Source: Candidatus Gastranaerophilales bacterium
GTDB lineage: Bacteria; Cyanobacteriota; Vampirovibrionia; Gastranaerophilales; Gastranaerophilaceae
Length of the DNA: 64,000 nt
Assembly: GCA_910586855.1 (NCBI GenBank)
Contig: CAJUJH010000001.1
Location: 62,001-126,000 of the forward strand
Direction: 5' to 3'
Below the pieces are notes generated by a model. That model worked only from the letters and a program-made list of their open reading frames with translations, ran no database searches and was not told where the DNA came from. Positions 61,210 to 64,000 of this stretch are shown piece after piece; position 1 is the stretch's first letter; every line of letters starts with the position of its first letter. Both the position numbers and the translations under genes were made by a program.

Positions 61210-63255
61210 ATGAAAATTGCCCCGTTAAATTTAAATAACGTAAGGCAAGGTGTAATTTTTAAAGGAAAAACACCTAATGTTGATGACCTTATAGCTTCAC
61301 GAAGATTTGCAAATTGCGCATTAGATGGGTTATGGGATGATTTAGCAAGTTCAATAAAAAAGAAACGCCCGGATATTATTAAAAATATTGGCGGCGTTGA
61401 ATATGTTCCAGATGACACGCTTTTAAGAAAAGTATCTTCAGGTTTTAAAACATTTATCTCAATGCCTCTGGATGTGCTTGATTCCATTGCAAGGAGATTC
61501 CCGAAATCAAAATTAAACAACGCTGAATTTTTACAAAAATATAGAGATTCTGTTCAATTAGAAGATGAAATCAGAGCGCTGCAAGGCATTCGCACAAATA
61601 CTCATGATTTTGTTTCAAAAGCTATGCCTGAAGGTGGAAAATATCCGACAGGTGCTTGTGATAGTTATTGTGAATCAATCTGTAATCCTGTAACTAAAAA
61701 ATTTAATGAAAATTTAAACAAAGCAATGGCTGATGATGTTGCAAACTATGATACTAAAAAGGAAAGATTTGCAACAAGATTAATTTCAGGTTTCACTGCT
61801 GCATTATTCCTTGGTAATGATTTTTACAATAAATCAATCCAAAAAGGAAAAACAAATGAAGAAGCTAAAAAAGAACAGCACATAAAGCAGGGTCAGGAAA
61901 TAAAGGAAAATATCTGCGAAGCTATAACCCAATTTGCAGTGTTTGCTTGTTTTTCAAAAGCTGTAAATAAAAGCGTATGGGCTCCTGCTATAATTGGTGC
62001 TGCAATAGGGCTTGTTTCACGTGTTGTTTCAAGAAAAGCTTCAGGAATGCGTATTACCAGAATGGAAGTTCCTGAAAACAATAATTCTAAAAAACAGCTT
62101 CTTTCTATGAATGACTTTGTAGCATCTGCAAAGGCAGGCAATATTGAAGAACTATTAAAACAAAAATGCGAAAATAATGAAACCGGTAAAACAAAAGGCA
62201 AAAAGAAAAAGCCTGTCTTAAGTGCAAAGAATATACTATTATTCTGTGCTGCAAGTATAATGGGCGGATATGCTTTAAGGTTTGGCAAAAACCATACAAA
62301 AATCGGTCAGAATATTGCAGATATGATGAAAAAGCATACTGATAAATTCAACGAAGGAATTATTGAAAAAATAACAGCTAATGAAAATGAACTTAGCAAA
62401 ATGTCAGACATATTAAAGGAAAATGGAAATAAAAAGATTTATGAGAATATTAAAACTATTATAGACAATGTCGATAATGATGGTAACATTTCTCTTGGTA
62501 CAGATTTTGTGACCAAAAAATTATTTGGTATTGAAGTTGAAGTAAAAGACCTAAAAGCTCTAAAAACCGCACCTTTCAGATTTATAAAAGAACTTGTATC
62601 TTATCCCTATAAAATAGCAAGCAAGCTTGAAGAAGCAATTAGAAATTCACGTTTAAAAGCCCAAGGTAAAGTGCCTCCTAAAAAATCCGAACTTACACAA
62701 GATATCTACGGCATTAAAAACTTATACAAACGTTTCCTTGAATTTGAGGCAAAATATGGCGATGATGAAGCAAAATTAAGCGAAGAATTTGGTAAATATG
62801 TAAGAAAAATGCAGCTCGCTTCAAATAATAGCGTAACATCATCCAAAGGTAACAACTCTAAAATTGCAGTAATTGCTCAAACCTTAGGAACTCTAACTGG
62901 CATGTGGTTTAATATGAATGATGAATTTAATGCTGCTGTTAGAAACGGCTCCACAAAAGAAGAAGCTGAAAAGGATGCAAGACTTAGAGGTATTAATAAA
63001 TTCTTTAGAATGACAGTGCAGGTTATTATTTCAGGTTCGTTAAATAATATCTTCTCAAAACAATATAATAACTCAATTGCAAGCTCTGCCGCAGTTGTTG
63101 CAGCAAGTACGGTTCTAACTGATATGGCTTCCCGTGTTTTATCAGGTATGCCATCAAAGAAAATGACAAAAGAAGAACTTGAACAATACCAAAAAGACCA
63201 CAAAGAAGGGGCTATGAGCTGGTATTATAAGATGATTGATAAACTTGCTTCATAA
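61210..63255 (+). CDS. Large tagged membrane protein, unknown
   Basis: 681 aa. Starts MKIAPLNLNNVRQGVIFKGK, a variant of the tag (R-x-x-V-x-F-x-G). Hydrophobic segments: LISGFTAALFLGNDFYNKSI, AITQFAVFACFSKAV, WAPAIIGAAIGLVSRVVS, ILLFCAASIMGGYAL, and near the end MTVQVIISGSLNNIFS and IASSAAVVAASTVLTDMAS. Two similar loops, GNDFYNKSIQKGKTNEEAKK and MNDEFNAAVRNGSTKEEAEK, show an internal duplication of a membrane-helix/acidic-hairpin unit. A TATAAT box is at about 61181. The function is unknown. Confidence 0.72.
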   Translation: MKIAPLNLNNVRQGVIFKGKTPNVDDLIASRRFANCALDGLWDDLASSIKKKRPDIIKNIGGVEYVPDDTLLRKVSSGFKTFISMPLDVLDSIARRFPKSKLNNAEFLQKYRDSVQLEDEIRALQGIRTNTHDFVSKAMPEGGKYPTGACDSYCESICNPVTKKFNENLNKAMADDVANYDTKKERFATRLISGFTAALFLGNDFYNKSIQKGKTNEEAKKEQHIKQGQEIKENICEAITQFAVFACFSKAVNKSVWAPAIIGAAIGLVSRVVSRKASGMRITRMEVPENNNSKKQLLSMNDFVASAKAGNIEELLKQKCENNETGKTKGKKKKPVLSAKNILLFCAASIMGGYALRFGKNHTKIGQNIADMMKKHTDKFNEGIIEKITANENELSKMSDILKENGNKKIYENIKTIIDNVDNDGNISLGTDFVTKKLFGIEVEVKDLKALKTAPFRFIKELVSYPYKIASKLEEAIRNSRLKAQGKVPPKKSELTQDIYGIKNLYKRFLEFEAKYGDDEAKLSEEFGKYVRKMQLASNNSVTSSKGNNSKIAVIAQTLGTLTGMWFNMNDEFNAAVRNGSTKEEAEKDARLRGINKFFRMTVQVIISGSLNNIFSKQYNNSIASSAAVVAASTVLTDMASRVLSGMPSKKMTKEELEQYQKDHKEGAMSWYYKMIDKLAS

Positions 63256-63265
63256 AATTTGAGAG

Positions 63266-64000
63266 TTATCTTACATATATCCTTGGCAGCCTTACTTTAA
63301 GCCTGCAGGTGAGTTCATAATTAATCGTATTTAAAATCTTTGCCCAGGTATCTATTGAGTAATAATTATCCTCATCTTCTCCAAGAAGAGTTATAATATC
63401 ACCGACTTTTGCCTCTTCGACATCTGTTATATCAAACATCATCTGGTCCATTGTAATTCTGCCTATTTGTTTGATTTTTTTGCCGTTTAAACCTGCTTTA
63501 ATTTTATTTGATAAATTTCTTGAAACGCCATCTGCATAGCCTATAGGAATTGTTGCAACACGTGTTTTATTATCTGCAACGTACGCCCAGCCGTAGCTCA
63601 CTCCCTCACCTTTTTCCATTGTATGGATATTTGTAATTCTTCCTTTTAAGCCCATAACAGGTTTTAATTTTGGAAGCGAAATACCGCACTCTACGCCTTC
63701 AGTTAAAGGGGAAAGCCCGTAGAGAATAATTCCAAGCCTTATCATATCGCATTTTAATCCCGGGTCAATAAACGCGCCAAGACTGTTTTGACAATGGATT
63801 ATAAGGTTTTTCCTGTCTATTGAATCTATCACCTTTTTAAAATTTTCTTTTTGAAACGCTAAAACCTTATCTGATTCAACATCTGCAAAATGGGTAAAAA
63901 CTCCCCTTAAATCAATATAATCTGTATTTTGAACCTTTTTAATAAAATCTGCTGCAATATTATGCGGTATGCCGATTCTATTCATGCCTGTGTCAATTTT
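63266..64000 (-). CDS. alr: Alanine racemase (5' part outside the window)
   Basis: C-terminal two thirds of Alr: KIDTGMNRIGIP (end of the PLP barrel), VFTHFADVES, HCQNSLGAF, DMIRLGIILYGLSP, the beta-domain with the catalytic Tyr in GEGVSYGWAY, IPIGYADGVSRNLSN, GRITMDQMMFDI, and ELTCRLKVRLPRIY end. The PLP-binding Lys lies beyond position 64000. Makes D-alanine for peptidoglycan. Confidence 0.94.
   Translation of the reverse strand, partial: KIDTGMNRIGIPHNIAADFIKKVQNTDYIDLRGVFTHFADVESDKVLAFQKENFKKVIDSIDRKNLIIHCQNSLGAFIDPGLKCDMIRLGIILYGLSPLTEGVECGISLPKLKPVMGLKGRITNIHTMEKGEGVSYGWAYVADNKTRVATIPIGYADGVSRNLSNKIKAGLNGKKIKQIGRITMDQMMFDITDVEEAKVGDIITLLGEDEDNYYSIDTWAKILNTINYELTCRLKVRLPRIYVR

Overview
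The window is AT-rich bacterial chromosome with densely packed genes on both strands. Short overlaps of the ATGA, TTGA and TAATG kind are frequent, and TTG starts are common. There is no rRNA or tRNA gene, IS element, prophage or CRISPR array. Gene content (Tad-type secretion ATPase cluster, K+-dependent membrane pyrophosphatase, EtfAB, GlmU, LysA, CdaA-type diadenylate cyclase, MCE protein, several GFxLxE pilin-like proteins) together with a large set of unknown proteins sharing a short N-terminal [N/Q]-R-x-hydrophobic-x-F-G signature suggests a gut-type member of the non-photosynthetic cyanobacterial sister lineage (Vampirovibrionia/Melainabacteria, order Gastranaerophilales). That placement is inference from style and content; no rRNA is present to confirm it.

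Layout. 1-4325: tadZ (truncated by the window edge), tadA, tadB and tadC. 4335-7474: a run of metabolic genes, ribD, aroQ, thiL and ispD. 7479-10983 (minus): a HD-GYP/GAF signalling protein followed by an exported TPR protein. 11085-11560: a small XRE regulator divergent from a 62-aa helical protein. 11589-13061: a soluble protein whose last two thirds resemble the cytoplasmic domain of the FlhA/SctV export gate. 13139-17012: fabI, a tagged unknown protein and ilvD. 17013-21406: regulatory and small-gene territory interleaved with glmU, prs and a family-4 uracil-DNA glycosylase. 21561-25481: a 1306-aa coiled-coil protein. 25541-36993: gpsA, trmH-like, pepP, yjbQ, hppA, a lone solute-binding lipoprotein, a YitT-family protein, a DnaJ-like chaperone and etfBA. 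37132-45054: tagged membrane proteins, a pilin-like protein, miaA and two tandem thymidylate-kinase-like genes. 45155-48070: a giant glycine-rich protein with a prepilin signal. 48191-56736: MCE protein, cob(I)alamin adenosyltransferase, radical SAM protein, AI-2E-family permease, lysA, diadenylate cyclase, metallo-beta-lactamase fold hydrolase and cytidine deaminase. 56780-63255: a Cys-rich small protein, a palindrome-rich control region, a GH77-like enzyme with the N-terminal tag, a ribbon-helix-helix regulator, gcvH and two more tagged proteins. 63266-64000: the 3' part of alr.

The most interesting items are: (1) the shared N-terminal tag on otherwise unrelated proteins; (2) a stand-alone FlhA-like cytoplasmic domain without membrane part; (3) two loci (about 17.0-17.2 kb and 34.8-35.0 kb) with the same plan: a short plus-strand RNA with a TTGAAA-N16-TATAAT promoter and its own terminator, convergent with and overlapping a minus-strand micro-ORF that encodes a hydrophobic peptide behind a near-perfect Shine-Dalgarno. 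This is the layout of type I toxin-antitoxin pairs, although the first copy could also be an ilv leader-peptide attenuator; and (4) three repeats of a regulator/60-aa-helical-protein divergent pair, each with a palindromic operator between them.

All functional statements rest on reading motifs by eye; no similarity search, structure prediction or folding calculation was run.
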